64,000 nucleotides of DNA from Calliopum simillimum (GCA_951812925.1 OX638368.1:149282492-149346491); one strand, 5' to 3'. Positions 35,870-47,337 are shown, counted from the stretch's first letter. The notes: a model not told the origin generated them from the letters alone. Numbers and translations are program-made.

Positions 35870-36782
35870 ATGAAGTTTCTAGCAATTCTTGTTTTGGCTT
35901 TGGCTACGGCCTCTGCATATGAGACACCAGTTCCTTTCAGGGACACCCTTGAAGTTGGAAGCGAAAGTCGCATTATTGGTGGCAAAACAGCTTCAACCGG
36001 TCAATTCCCCTATCAAGTTGGTCTAAATCTCAATGGTGCATGGTGCGGTGGTTCTTTGATTTCATCAACATATGTCATGACTGCTGCTCATTGTGTCTAT
36101 GGGTAAGTGTTGTGGATTTATCTCAACAATTTAGTTTACTTATTCCATTCAATAGCAACTCAGTTGGAGGAACAGCTTACTTGGGTGCTGTTGCTCGTAC
36201 CGCTGGTACCGCTCGTAAATTTACAGCAAAGGATATTATTCAACATGCAAGTTATATCTCAGCTCTGATTAGGAATGATATCGCATTAATCAGGATCGAT
36301 GCAGTAGCCCTCAGTAGTACCATCAACGTTATCAGATTACCAGCTAAAGCTAATTCATACTCAACATATGCTGGCGTAACTGCTACTCTTTCGGGATGGG
36401 GCAAAACAAGCGACAGTAAGTTTTTCACTTTTTGCCACTTCGTTATTTATGTTCTCTAATTTTTTGTTTATTTTATTTTCTTCATCCTATAGCATCTGGT
36501 GTTGCTTCCACTTTGATGTATGCTAATGCTAAAGTCATCCCTAATGCCCAATGCGCTGACTATTTCGGCAGTCTTTCGGTTTCCGCCAATAATGTTTGCA
36601 TTGAGACCGTAGATGGATCATCTACCTGCAATGGAGACTCCGGTGGTCCCCTTGTTTATGGTGGTGAGCAAATTGGTATCACTTCTTATGGTTCTTCATC
36701 TGGATGCACTAAGGGATACCCAGCAGCTTTCACACGTGTCACCAGTTTCCGTGAATGGATTACTGCTAACTCTGGTGTTTAA
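35870..36782 (+). CDS. Secreted S1 serine protease, Jonah/brachyurin-like (gene 1)
   Basis: Three exons, 35870-36102, 36156-36415 and 36493-36782, joined by GT-AG introns of 53 and 77 bp (phases 2 and 1), encode 260 aa. Residues 1-16 (MKFLAILVLALATASA) are a signal peptide. A short propeptide ends SR, with cleavage before IIGG at residue 35. The chymotrypsin-fold protease follows: His74 in TAAHC, Asp119 in NDIAL, Ser214 in GDSGGP. Pocket residue 189 is Ser (SSTCNGDSGGP) and the position matching 226 is Ala, so it is not a classical Asp-189 trypsin; chymotrypsin-, elastase- or collagenase-like specificity is likelier. The likely role is secreted gut digestion. The start was chosen because it begins the signal peptide 33 bp after the initiator. 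A paralogue with the same introns is at 56031-56986. An AATAAA follows at 36805. Confidence 0.93.
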
Positions 36783-36804
36783 TATCATTAAGTATGATTT
36801 TATA

Positions 36805-36810
36805 AATAAA
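36805..36810 (+). terminator. Polyadenylation signal of protease 1
   Basis: AATAAA lies 22 bp after the stop codon, in TATAAATAAATAAAAAAA. Confidence 0.7.
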
Positions 36811-36829
36811 TAAAAAAATATTGCATTCC

Positions 36830-37866
36830 TTAAAAACTTCCTGGTCTATAATTTCATATCGATGGAGCATTGACAAATCTACTTATTCTTTAAATAATTA
36901 AAAAAAAGCTACAATCAATGCGTTTTTTCTAGCCCTAATTGAATATTTATTTAATACAACGAAAAAAAGTATTTCAGAAGATAGTCTGAGGGAGAGGTCT
37001 CGTACCCATAACACAAGGTTATATTTTGATTCCAAAACAAAGCAAAGAGTTTTAAAGAGTTAACCCAATAAATTGCTAGCAGCTTTCGTGCAACGGTATT
37101 TTACAAATCAATTATTTTCATAGATTCATCCAAGTCAAATCACAAAAAAATCTCGGAAAGTAAAAAAATTATTAAAATCTTAGAAAGGGTTGGCAGGTAT
37201 CATTAGAAATGCTTTAATTTGATTTGCTGAGGCCTTCTGGAGTTATTGAGTTTAATAAAAAGATTATTAAATCAAACAAGAAGGAATTTGTTAACTTAAA
37301 AAAGCGTAACAAAGCGTAGAATATCCTCAATTCTAGCGTATTTCTATGAGGCTTCCAATCTATGTAGATGTTTTGAGTTTAATAGAGAAAAGTTTTTGTG
37401 TGTATATTCTTGTCTTGATCACACTCAGCACTATGAAGTTTTTATTTTTGAAGCATCCTCTAAGAGACAAAGCTTTGACAACTTAGGAAATTATCTTGTG
37501 TTTATAAAATATGGCCCCTACTGCGAATAGAACTGTGAATGAAAACGAAATACTTTTCTCGGTTCTATTCAAAATAGGGGCCTAAATCACAGTGTACTAA
37601 AAACAAGAATTGCTGAACATGTAATAAACATAAAGACAGGACTTGAAAACTTTCACCTTCTTCAAGATAATACGCACTGAACGTGTTAAGTACTTATACG
37701 TTCTAATGTATGTATATGGCTAAGGTTACATTGGATACGACTTCGTACGAAAACTGAATCGTACGAACAAATTATGTTCCAATAAAAATAAGTTTAGGGG
37801 AAAAATTTCGCAAGTTAAGAAATTAAACAAAAAAAATGCTTTCAAAAAGATGATGTTATGCAGCCA
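36830..37866. other. Intergenic with one short hairpin
   Basis: No gene seen. A palindrome at 37509-37587 is listed separately. Confidence 0.4.
37509..37587. mobile_element. Short hairpin MITE-like palindrome
   Basis: ATGGCCCCTACTGCGAATAG, then AAC, pairs with GTTCTATTCAAAATAGGGGC, then CTAAAT. The total is about 79 bp, with a loop including GAAAACGAAATAC. Confidence 0.55.
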
Positions 37867-39600
37867 TAGATGGGCACACTACAGTATTTATTGACTGCAT
37901 TAACAATAACAGTTATCAATAAAATTTTATTGATTACTGATATTTAGTTTGCATTGCCAGTAAAATTTTAGTGATTACTGGAAAAATATCAGTAAAAATA
38001 AATATTTACTGATTACTGAAAAAAAAAAAAAAAAAAAAAAAAAAAACAGTAGGTAACCAGTAAGTTTTTATTGATAATGCAAATTAAATTTGCATTACCA
38101 GTAAATTTTACTGATTACTGAAAACAATTGCAGTAAAAATAATTTTTTTACTGATTACTGAAAAAAATTGCAGTAAAAATTTTTTTTTTTTACTGATAAT
38201 GAAAATAGTTACTGGTAGTTAAAAATTAATCCACAACCCTAAATTAAATATAAAGCAAAAAACATCCAAGTATTTAAGTTGGAAAATTATACAAAAACCA
38301 ACTTTTATTATATTTTCCTTGAATACTCAATTGGTACTGAACTTTGTATCAAGCGTAGAATTGACACGAAGCTTTTTATACACCGTTAGCTTTTCTCAGA
38401 ACAAGCAATTTGAAATTTTCATCGTTGAGGTTTTGCCATCTGGAGCGATTCGCAATCCCAGCTAATAAAAACAACAGTTCTACAGGTGCAGATGACGGTA
38501 ATGGGGTATTGTATTTTAAAAACACGTTTTTAATTGCTGGATAGTTTTTCAGTTGTTTTGTCTCGATCGACTAGGTATAAAATGGTTTCCTAGAGATAAT
38601 TTCCAGAGTCAGTGAAAACACACTGTTCGCTAACATCTGTTAAAGTTGATATACAAATAAAAATATTAGTACAAATATTTAATGGAAAATTAAGTGTAAA
38701 AAGTTTGCCATTACTTTCTTCCCTGAAATCGAGGAATGCTTTTTTCGGTATGTCCGGCAGAACCCGAGTTTTGACGGCTATTTTGACATACTTCGCCACA
38801 TAAGTGTTGAACATCCTTCTTACATCTTCTTCTGTTTGCGTTGTTGCTGTTTCTAACAGAGCTTTTACAAAGCGTAATTTTATATCCGGTACAGATATAA
38901 CCGCAATAACAGCATCCCAAGCGTCAGGCTGCAGTTTGAAATATTTTTCAAATCTTTTAAGCAAAGCTTTAAGCATTTTTTCGCTTACTTTGGCTAAATA
39001 CTTAAGGCTTGTGGGGTCTAAATGACGCATTTTTATCCTTAAGAATACTAAAGAATACTATTGCAGGGACAAAGTAACCAAAATACATAACTTTTTCGAC
39101 CTGAAGAAAATCAATCGCTTCTGCTATAGGCCCCATAAGCTTTATGTATCCCTCCAAGTACTCAAGCTCGTCACTGAGAATGGTAGAAATTTTGAAAAGA
39201 AAACACAATTCCACTACTTTTTCTTTGTGAAATTGCAATATCAGTAAAATTTACTGCTCACTGATATTTTTTCCAGTAACCAATAAAATTTTACTGGTAA
39301 TTAAATGTTAAATTGCAGTATCAGTAAAATTTACAGCTTACTGATATTTTTCCAGTAATCAGTAAAATTGTATTTGTAATTAAAAGCTAAATTGCAATAT
39401 CACTAAAATTTACTACTAAATGATATGTATTTTTTCTAGTAATAAGTAAAATTTACTTATAATGCAAATTAAATTTCAATATCAATAATAATTTATTGGT
39501 TACTGCTTTTTTTTAAAATCATCAATCATGCTTTATTGGTAATTGCAAATTAAATTACAATATCAGTAAAAAATTTATTTTACTGAAATTTTGCTGGTAC
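37867..39600 (-). mobile_element. hAT element relic
   Basis: The left end TAGATGGGCACACTACAGTA is typical of hAT ends. Many direct and inverted subterminal copies of CAGTAATCAGTAAAATTTTA variants lie at 37900-38220 and 39240-39580. A minus-strand hAT transposase remnant is in between. The right terminal repeat was not identified. A run of 28 A at 38019-38046 interrupts the left subterminal repeats. Confidence 0.7.
38376..39238 (-). pseudogene. hAT transposase, C-terminal part
   Basis: On the minus strand the reading runs LEYLEGYIKLMGPIAEAIDF and LQVEKVMYFGYFVPA (hAT catalytic-domain insertion region). A frameshift near 39010-39030 follows, then YLAKVSEKMLKALLKRFEKY and AVIAVISVPDIKLRFVKALL. 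After further damage, the C-terminal dimerisation domain appears at 38376-38560: NYPAIKNVFLKYNTPLPSSA, PVELLFLLAGIANRSRW and NFKLLVLRKAN. Active hAT proteins have (A)xVERLFS here; ER is EL in this copy. The N-terminal BED finger and early catalytic residues are absent. It is inactive. Confidence 0.82.
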
Positions 39601-39885
39601 TGATGGTGATTACTCTAGTACCGGTGTCGAGAACTCACATTGCGCTGCATTCTGCTGCGTCTGTTGTTGATTACTCGGCTGTTCAAAAATCTTTTGTTTA
39701 TGACTCTGCTCTGCCACTTATTTTAAGGGCTCTGCTGATGATGTTGACAGCGCTGCGTTCTGCTGCGTCCGTTGTTGAAAACTCTGTCGTTGATGACTCC
39801 GCTGTTGTTGTTGTTGTAGCAACTGCAACTCCAGGTGTGTAAATTGAACGACAAAATTAATCCTTTCGCCTACTAGTGTTTTGGG

Positions 39886-40834
39886 GATAAGGAATTAGAA
39901 AACTGGTTGAGCATAGTCCGGGAGGCCCAGAAATTGGGCTACCTCTACTGGGCGGGACCAAAGGTCAATCGTAGAGAGGTTGGTGGGACGGGACGGACAG
40001 TTGAAAAGGTGGGGACTGTCGTGCGGCCTACCACTTGTGGGATTGGAGGTTACTCCACTGCGTGTCGCTGAGTGCCGGAGACCAAATGGGGGCGGCGTAA
40101 TTCAAGATGGATCGCCCAATTGCCTTGTATGTCGCGATCAGGGTCTCTTTATCCTTACCCCAAGAGGTTCCTGCAGTGGCAATCAGTACACTGTTTCTCT
40201 TACTTAATTTGGAGCAAACCTCACTTGCGTGCCTTGAGAATTTGTATAGGTTATCGAGTGTCACCCCGAGGATTTTCGGATATTTAACGGTCGGTATTCG
40301 GTCTCCGTTTATATGGATATTGAGGGATTTATTGACCTCGCTAGTCCATGATGTGAAAAGGGTCGCAGAAAACTTTTGCGTAGTAAGTTGCAGCCTATGG
40401 TCATCAAAGAACCGTTTGAGTACAACAAGATACGCATTGATCCTCTGCTCAGCCTCCGAAACTGTTATGACTGATGCCACAATAGTGAAATCGTCAGCGT
40501 ATGAGACCAAGGTGACCTCGGAAGGAGAAGGTGGTATAAGGGAGAGAGAGAAATTGAAAAGCAGAGGCGAAGGCACGCCTTTTTGCAGCACGCCCATCTT
40601 CAGTTTTCAGAATTTAGAGCAAGTATTTCTAAATTCCACGAAAGTCCGTCTACCATGTAAATAGGCTGCTAGAAACCTTTTGGTGCTGACGGGGAGGGTC
40701 GTGTTTTGAAGATCCGTAAGAAGGATGTTGAGATCGACAGTATCGAAGGCTTTTGAGAGATTTAGAGCCACTGAAACCGTTCGCAGGTGCGGCGCACACT
40801 GGCGATATTTCTCAAAAGTGGTTGCAAAAATCAA
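39886..40834 (-). pseudogene. Jockey-like reverse transcriptase, C-terminal two-thirds
   Basis: Visible in order: LRTVSVALNLSKAFDTVDLN (first catalytic Asp), RRTFVEFRNTCSKF, a frameshift near 40600, GVLQKGVPSPLLFNFSLS, VTLVSYADDFTIVAS with the intact YADD box, RLQLTTQKFSATLFTSW, TVKYPKILGVTLDNLYKFSR and IGRSILNYAAPIWSP. After SDTQWSNLQ there is a deletion, and a stop lies at about 40028. The C-terminus resumes as HLFNCPSRPTNLSTIDLW and SRPVEVAQFLGLPD, ending at 39886. The motif set is that of Jockey-clade ORF2 proteins in flies. The catalytic box is intact but the protein is not. Confidence 0.88.
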
Positions 40835-42031
40835 TTTTGGTGTGTTGGAAATTCGAAAATCTAATGATGCAGTTCGATAAAGAAATACTCAATAATATAA
40901 AATATTAATTCATTTGAAAAAATGGTTCGTTTCGTAGAGCTGTTCAAAGTCAATGGTTTCTTAGAGTTTTAAATTTTTCTTTTTTTTTTCTTTTTTTCAA
41001 GATGAGGTTCTAATTTTTCTGCAACTTATGAAAGAAAAGTTAATTTTTTTCCATTAATGCTATAAACGATCTTTGTACTATCAATTAACACTCAAAATAA
41101 AGTTTTTTTTTTTTTTTGAATGTCTGAGATGACTCTACTTTTCTGAAACACTATTTTTACCCTTTTTTCAACTTCGAATAGAGTTACAAAAAAATGTTCG
41201 AAAAATATATCTTACGGACTACTAAAACTGAATAGGCTCAACAATTTTAAATACAATTTAAAAATTTTGGCTGCGTCTACTTGCGTTTACATGAGTTATT
41301 TTTCTTTCATTTTAAGAATTTATGGTCTTGTCTGATAACACTGATAAGCAAAAAACCAAGTTTTTTTAATAGTTTTTATTTTTTATGAATTTTTTTTGAA
41401 TACATTGCTTTAAGCGTAGTTTTTAAGTTTTGGGTTGAGTTTAAAAAAAAACTTCGCTTTTTGTGAAGTTTGGCTTACTACACAACTAATTGGTGTTTAT
41501 TTCTAAGCTTGTGCTCCAAAAATTGTTTGCTTTTACTTACAACCCTATGTGCAAGAGCGAAACCTATGGATAAAAAGGCTAATTTCGCGAAGTTTTAAGT
41601 ACAAAACTTTATATTTTTAACTTTGTTTTTGTCGATTACAGCGCCATCTAGGCAGGATGAGAAAACATTTTTCTGACAAAATTTTCGTATTTTTTTACGT
41701 AGAATCCGAATCTGCAATAAAAAATGGGGATTTTCATTTAAAATTTTGAACTTTCCCCCGCCCCACCTCCGTCTTTTTTCATTTTTTGATTTAACGTCCA
41801 ATTTTTGAAATATTTGACCGTTCCGGGATTTTCCTATCGATATGTATGCAATTTACAGAAAATCAAACTTTAAAAAAACATTGCTTTTCACCCTGCAATG
41901 CAATCTAAATGAAATTTGTGATTGTAATAGCTATGAGAATTCTCTATCCATAACAGAAAAAATAATTAAAATATCTTGAATGGTTCAGAAGTTATGATTT
42001 TTGTAACGAGAAATGCCAGATGTCGCCACTG
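40795..42031. mobile_element. 1.24-kb element inserted in the Jockey-like RT
   Basis: The left end CACACTGGCGATATTTC and the inverted right end CAGTGGCGACATCTG are similar short TIRs. The 7-mer TGCGGCG flanks both sides (40788-40794 and 42032-42038). Removing the element plus one TGCGGCG restores the phase of the host RT: GLN, two stops, TPHLRTVSVALNLSKAF. CA(G)TGGCG ends with a 7-8 bp duplication suggest hAT-like, non-autonomous. The interior is AT-rich with no domain; the 41595-41801 minus frame is unsupported. Confidence 0.7.
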
Positions 42032-42069
42032 TGCGGCGTTCATCAGTTAAGCCCCTCTGTAATTACAGA

Positions 42070-42242
42070 CGTGATCTTGGTCAGGGCAGTGGTGGTGCTA
42101 TGGTTCTGCCTGAAACCTCGTTGATGGCCAGCAGGACCTAGGGCTTTACGAACTGCTACCTCCACTGTATCCTGAGTGAAAGGCTCGGGATCTGTCGACT
42201 CACGAAGACTCTTAAATCTCCTGAGTATTCCTCTACTTTCTT
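42070..42242 (-). pseudogene. Jockey-like RT, N-terminal remnant
   Basis: The minus-strand reading RGILRRFKSLRESTDPEPFT, then QDTVEVAVRKALGPAG, runs by deletion into HQRGFRQNHSTTTALTKITS, then VITEGLN. These are the start of the RT fingers and the HxxGFRxxHSTTTAL motif of Jockey-clade elements. About 100 residues are missing between the two pieces. Confidence 0.75.
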
Positions 42243-42470
42243 TATTTCTATCTGAGGGGTGTTCCGCTGTTGTTGACTCTGCTGTCGAACACTCTGCTGT
42301 TGATAACTGATTTTAAAGGCTCTGCTGATGACGTTGATAGCGTTGCATTCTGCTGCGTCCGCTGTTGAAAGCTGACTCTGCCGTTGTTGACTCTGCTGTC
42401 GAGAACTTCGCTGTTGATAGGGAAGTTGAAAACAGTACGAGCTTAGTCCGAGAGGCCCAGAAATTTGATT
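42243..42470 (-). mobile_element. Jockey-like LINE copy A, 3' end
   Basis: On the minus strand, KFLGLSD then stop matches the FLGLPD C-terminus of copy B (39886-39930). The 3' region with CAACAGCAGAGTGTTCGACA-like words follows, as in 39600-39840. So the 3' end of one copy abuts the start of the truncated second copy, head to tail. Confidence 0.65.
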
Positions 42471-42474
42471 CGAA

Positions 42475-45130
42475 TAATTAATTTTTTCACAAAATCCTCA
42501 GATATACGGCTCTCATTTCATGTACTGCACAAGAATGACACGTGCTTGGTGCAGAGTAATTCACTACTCAAAGTACTCGCTTATTTTGAACTCCAATGTT
42601 TCCTTCTGGGACGTACTACATCTACCCGACATCTGTCGGTTCAGCTTAATATTGATCTGTATTTGTCCCGCAATGGCTGGCAATATCTAAATGGTCACTT
42701 TTAGGGCTTTTCCACGATTAAGCTCTCTATTCTCAGGATTTTGTATCAATTTTTTTTATAAAAATTGTACATTTTTATCAACCGACAAATTTGAATGTCT
42801 TACTGATCATTTATCTGAGGTTACGTGTGAAATAAAAATTTCCGAAAAATATCAAGTGATTATTATTGCATTGAAATATAGAAAATTGTCAGATTTTAAA
42901 AGAAAAAAGGGTGATGGGTATATGCTCCTAAGCTTTCTAAAGTCTCAGAGTCCTGAGATGATAGACAAATGAATGTAACGAATTTGTATTCTGCATAAAA
43001 ATGTATAAAAGAATTTTAAAAGACGAATGGCGTTCAAACAAATTTTCACACTCCAATAACGACGATATAACCACCACCCATCTGATCCAACAACCATAAC
43101 AAATTAAATGACAATTTTCCAATTTTGAATTTCCGGCACTTTTGCAATATGCCGGCCGTCATTTACAATTTAATGCTACTATTTGGCAAAAAAAAAAAAG
43201 AAAAAATTCATCAAAAGGCGTTAAAAATGTACTTAAAACTTTTTTGCTTTTGAAAATTGCGACAACAAAAAATTAGACCTTAAATGCTATACAAGGCGCA
43301 ATGGAAAAATGGAAAACTTTTCCACTTTTCACCGACAATAATAACAATCATAACAACAGCAACAACAATCAAGACAGAAACAACAACGACTTGCCATTAA
43401 AATGCCACAATTCAAGACTGGCAGCATTTAAAATGAAAATAACAACAAACATACAAGAAGCAAAATAAACATTTTCAAAAAAAAAAAAACACAAAAATCC
43501 CTAAAAGCCGAATAAAAAATAAAAAATGATGAATGCCCACTCAATAAAACAAGCACTGCAAGCAGCCTGTGCCGCTATGATGAAAAAGAAGAAACAGAAG
43601 AAGCACAAGAAAAAGCGACCCCCAGTGTCTGATTTCATGGCCATTATTTTCACAATGCAATTCGATTTTCCATTTCTAAGTTTTTTCCTTCATTTTATTT
43701 TGTTTTTTATAAAATTGGAATTTTATGAGTGTGAGTAAGAGCCAGGAAAATGGGTAGCATAAGTTTTTCAGAAATATCATACCTACAAAAAAAAAAAAAT
43801 AACAACAACAACCACAACAAAAGCAATTCCCCAAATGCAAATAATATAGTAATTGGCACAAGAAATGTTAACGCGAATTTTTTGCTTTTTCAATACCAAT
43901 TCCTTTAGAGTCAGTTCAGAAGTTTTGTTTGTTTTTTGTGAAAACTTTGTGAGACTTTTGCAGCCTCTGCTGGACCACAAAAAAGTCTTCAAGAAAAAAA
44001 AGAAGTATTTGCAATAATTATAGTCGGTCAAGTTTGTTTAACAGAGGATACAATGTATGTATGAAGCTACTGCTGGGAAAAAAGACTAAAGCAATACATA
44101 TTTTATTAGAAATTTAAGTTAAGCTGTGTTCTCTAATCAAACCCAACTTAAACATTAGTTACTGCATGCTCTTAAATCTTATTACGGTTCTGATGCAAAA
44201 AATATAAAATTTAATGAACTCTTTCCGAGCTCCCGAGTCTCTTTTAAGATTAAAAATATATTTTAGACAGGTACCGCACAAGAAAGAAGTAATTATGCGA
44301 CTATCAATCAATTTTTTAAGGTCAAATTCGGTTTTTGAGCACCAAAAACCTAAAAATTGACATAAATCTTAAATTTTTTATAAAAAGTGAAACTTTAACC
44401 CCCATGCAGGGGGATGATATGGGATAACTGTGCTGCTGAAATTGTTTTTTACTGTCATATTCGGCTCCAGCTAACCAAAAATTCTAAAAATATTCAAACT
44501 TATATTTTTACAAAATAAGTAATTTCAACCTACATGCCTAGGACCTACGAGGGGCAATATACGTAACTGACCAAAACGAGCGGTTTGATTCATGCCATTT
44601 GCAGGAAAATGTTCCTAAAATAATGTAGAATTGATCATCAGCAGTAGTTCTTCTCACCATTTTCATCAAACTTAAATCCACATAGGCAATTTGTGACTTA
44701 GCAATAGAATATTTATTTTAAATAAATTTTGACCCCAACTTAAGAATCGGAAATCACTGATTTATAAATTGAATTTTGCAAAGTGTGCTTTTTGATATTT
44801 TCAAACAAAAACTATACGTGATTTTCAAGTATGTTAGAAATAAAGAAATAAATAACTTGTGTATCAAAAATTATCTTTCTGAGTGGTCAACTGAAGTTAC
44901 GCAGAATTTAAATTAAATTAATTTATGAGATGACAATTTTTTGATCACTTTCTTTAAAGATGTAAAATAATATATTTTTAATTTTTACAACGGTTTTGTA
45001 CCCGAATTGAATTGAAACTGCAAAAATATGCATTTATAAGTATGTTCTCGATCAATATGTAAAATATTGGAAAAATGGTAATTACACCGTTGGTAATTAT
45101 ACATGAGAAAATCCAAAAAATTCTTAAAGA
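42475..45130. other. Intergenic, one weak candidate exon
   Basis: AT-rich, with CAA/AAC-rich runs at 43330-43460. No certain gene; the weak candidate at 43526-43738 is listed separately. Confidence 0.4.
43526..43738 (+). CDS. Possible small basic ORF or first exon, unknown
   Basis: The first 33 codons (MMNAHSIKQALQAACAAMMK, then KKKQKKHKKKRPP) use GC-richer, mixed codons unlike the surroundings and form a Lys-rich, nuclear-signal-like stretch. The rest becomes Phe-rich and looks like non-coding read-through. Upstream CAA-rich sequence resembles fly 5' UTRs. No homologue is recognised and no clear donor site was found (CCCCAGTGTCTG is weak). It could be a first coding exon or chance. Confidence 0.18.
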   Translation: MMNAHSIKQALQAACAAMMKKKKQKKHKKKRPPVSDFMAIIFTMQFDFPFLSFFLHFILFFIKLEFYECE

Positions 45131-45136
45131 AGACGT

Positions 45137-46226
45137 TTTTTTTAATCGATTTTTAAAAATTTTAACCCACTGTAAATGAAATAAATATAAATAAAACATT
45201 CTTGTGTTAAATCGATGAATTTAACTATATGATCCTTACATCTGAGGTGTATCATGTAAGTAGTAAACTTATACACAATATTGCGGGGAATATTTTTGTA
45301 GAAAAATTTAACCCTCTACATCCCTCACATGTGGGTCTTTTTTTCGCTTTTCTTAAAAAGGTACAAAAATGACACCTAAAACAGGGGAATATTGAGTCAG
45401 CTTATACGACAGAAATATTTGTTATAAAATTTCACTAGCTTAACACTTAAAAGTCGAAATTTTATCCCGAAACCCAGAAAATCATTAAAATCGATTAGGA
45501 CAATCAATATTTTCCAAATTTTACTCCACAGTAAAACTCTAAAACTACATTTGGGATAAATTTCTTTGCAACAAGATCAAAACGAAATCACGCAAGATTC
45601 ATTTTCCTAGAACACATTAACCCATTATATTCTGTTTTAAGAGTCTTTTTGAACAATTTTTTTGAACCTTTTTAAGAAAATTACACACATGTGGGGTAGA
45701 CCGGCCGCAGCTTGTATGGAAAAAATTAAAATCGGAAATTTATAAATATTTGTTACTAAATATATGAGGTTTGATGTAACAAATAATACCTGAAATTTTC
45801 AGCTTGATTTGAATATGCCTAGTCGTGCCTAGTGGGGTCGAAAGTACCCACATATCATCGGAAATTTTGATATGTGGGTACTTTCGACCCCACTAGGCAC
45901 GACTAGGCATATTCAAATCAAGCTGAAAATTTCAGGTATTATTTGTTACAACAAACCTCATATATTTAGTAACAAATATTTATAAATTTCCGATTTTAAT
46001 TTTTTTCCATACAAGCTGCGGCCGGTCTAATGTGGGGGTTATAGAGGGCTAAATTTTTCTACAAAAATATTCCTCGCAATATTCTGCATACTGTCTACAG
46101 AACACATAATGCACCTCAAATGTAAGAATCATTAAGTTAAAATCATCGATTACCACGAGAATTTGGTATTTTTTTTTTTAACTATGTACAGTGGATAAAA
46201 AAAACTTCAAAATTCGATTAAAAACA
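45137..46226. mobile_element. Fold-back element with a nested near-perfect palindrome
   Basis: Outer arms: 45137-45336, with TTTAATCGATTTTTAAAAAT and ATATTGCGGGGAATATTTTT, GTAGAAAAATTTAACCCTCT, pair with the inverse at about 46029-46226. Inner arms: 45697-45858, beginning TAGACCGGCCGCAGCTTGTA, pair almost perfectly over about 160 bp with 45868-46029, around a 9-nt centre TCGGAAATT. A roughly 350-bp AT-rich stretch lies only on the left between outer and inner arms. There is no open frame. Confidence 0.8.
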
Positions 46227-46229
46227 TCT

Positions 46230-47337
46230 GACGCGCTGGAGAAAAACCCATATTTTTTTTAGAAATCTTACATTTTCCGATGTTTAGGCCTTCAACATGA
46301 ATTCTGTATTTTACAGCAGCCATCAAGGAAGAATTTTAAATTTTTGCTTATATCGCTAACAAAACCAATCTAAATTAATATTACCTATATATGTATACGA
46401 TACATATTATGTTCAAAATTAAGAAATGTAGGGTACAAATATTCGGTACAAAATGTCAAAAAAGTGAAAGCGAATGTCGATTGCCTTTGATGATAATAAA
46501 ACCATTAAGTGAAACAAAACAATGTTGCAATTGCTATTAACTTGCCCTTTCAAACTGTTGAATTAAAATAAAAGAATGAGCAATCATTTTCCTTAAAGTT
46601 TTTTTTACAGATCATACGCATTAGACGGCATTCAAAGTATAATTTCTTCCGGCAAGTTTACTGCTTAGAACCATGACTTTCTTTAAATAAAGAATACTTG
46701 CAAGTGGTTTTGAACTTTAAGGTTAGAATATCCCAAAAGCCACACATAACAGAAAAACTCCAAGACTGGATTCGGATTCATCACCAAAGAACAAATAGAA
46801 AATTACTATTTTTGTTTTGGTTTTGTTGTGTTTTTTTACGAAAACACCGTTTTCGACCAATTTTGAGGGCGGGGATCCTACCTACGTTTTTAGAAATTTT
46901 TGAATTTTGTTGCTAACATCATATTGCATAAACAAAACATGGGTTCTATCAATTAAGCCCCTTGCGGAGTCCCGTGAACAAGTATACTAAGTATTTTTTA
47001 CCTTTTTTACCTTTACCATGTACTTATTATTTTGAACGAGAAATAAACTCTGTATGTTAAATAGTGTTTGATAAGGAGAATGATAAGCGTATTTATAAGA
47101 AAAGATTATTTTGTGGAATTTAAGTATTTTAAGTTTCTTTAGCGGGTGCCCATATGGCAACGCTAGGCAGGGTAGGGCACTGGTTTATGGGAGTATGTTT
47201 ATGGTAAAACCAACCAACAAACGAAATCAGCAATAGCCATTTTTAATGTATTTTTTGTTACTGAATCCGAATCCGAAAAGATATCGCTAAGATTAAAAAT
47301 GGGTTTACCATACTTTGGTGCTAAAACTTGCGTTATA
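46230..47337. other. Intergenic, no gene seen
   Basis: AT-rich sequence; the open frame at 46698-46916 has no recognisable domain. Confidence 0.4.

Larger units (their letters stand above)
39600..42242 (-). mobile_element. Jockey-like LINE copy B, deleted and interrupted
   Basis: The order on the minus strand is: RT start (42242 downward), a deletion, the motif GFRQNHSTTTALTKI near 42110-42070, an inserted element (40795-42031), then RT palm and thumb (40834-40028), a second deletion, the ORF2 C-terminus ending at 39886, and a 3' region with CAACAGCGGAGTCATCAACG-like words down to about 39600. The same 3' words occur in copy A just upstream. The element is dead by deletions and stops. Confidence 0.8.

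Noticed and set aside
39591..39842. Ala/Ser/Val-rich plus-strand frame
   Set aside because: It is the antisense of the Jockey-like 3' region with CAACAG-type words.
40107..40664. 185-codon plus-strand frame
   Set aside because: Antisense shadow of the reverse transcriptase.
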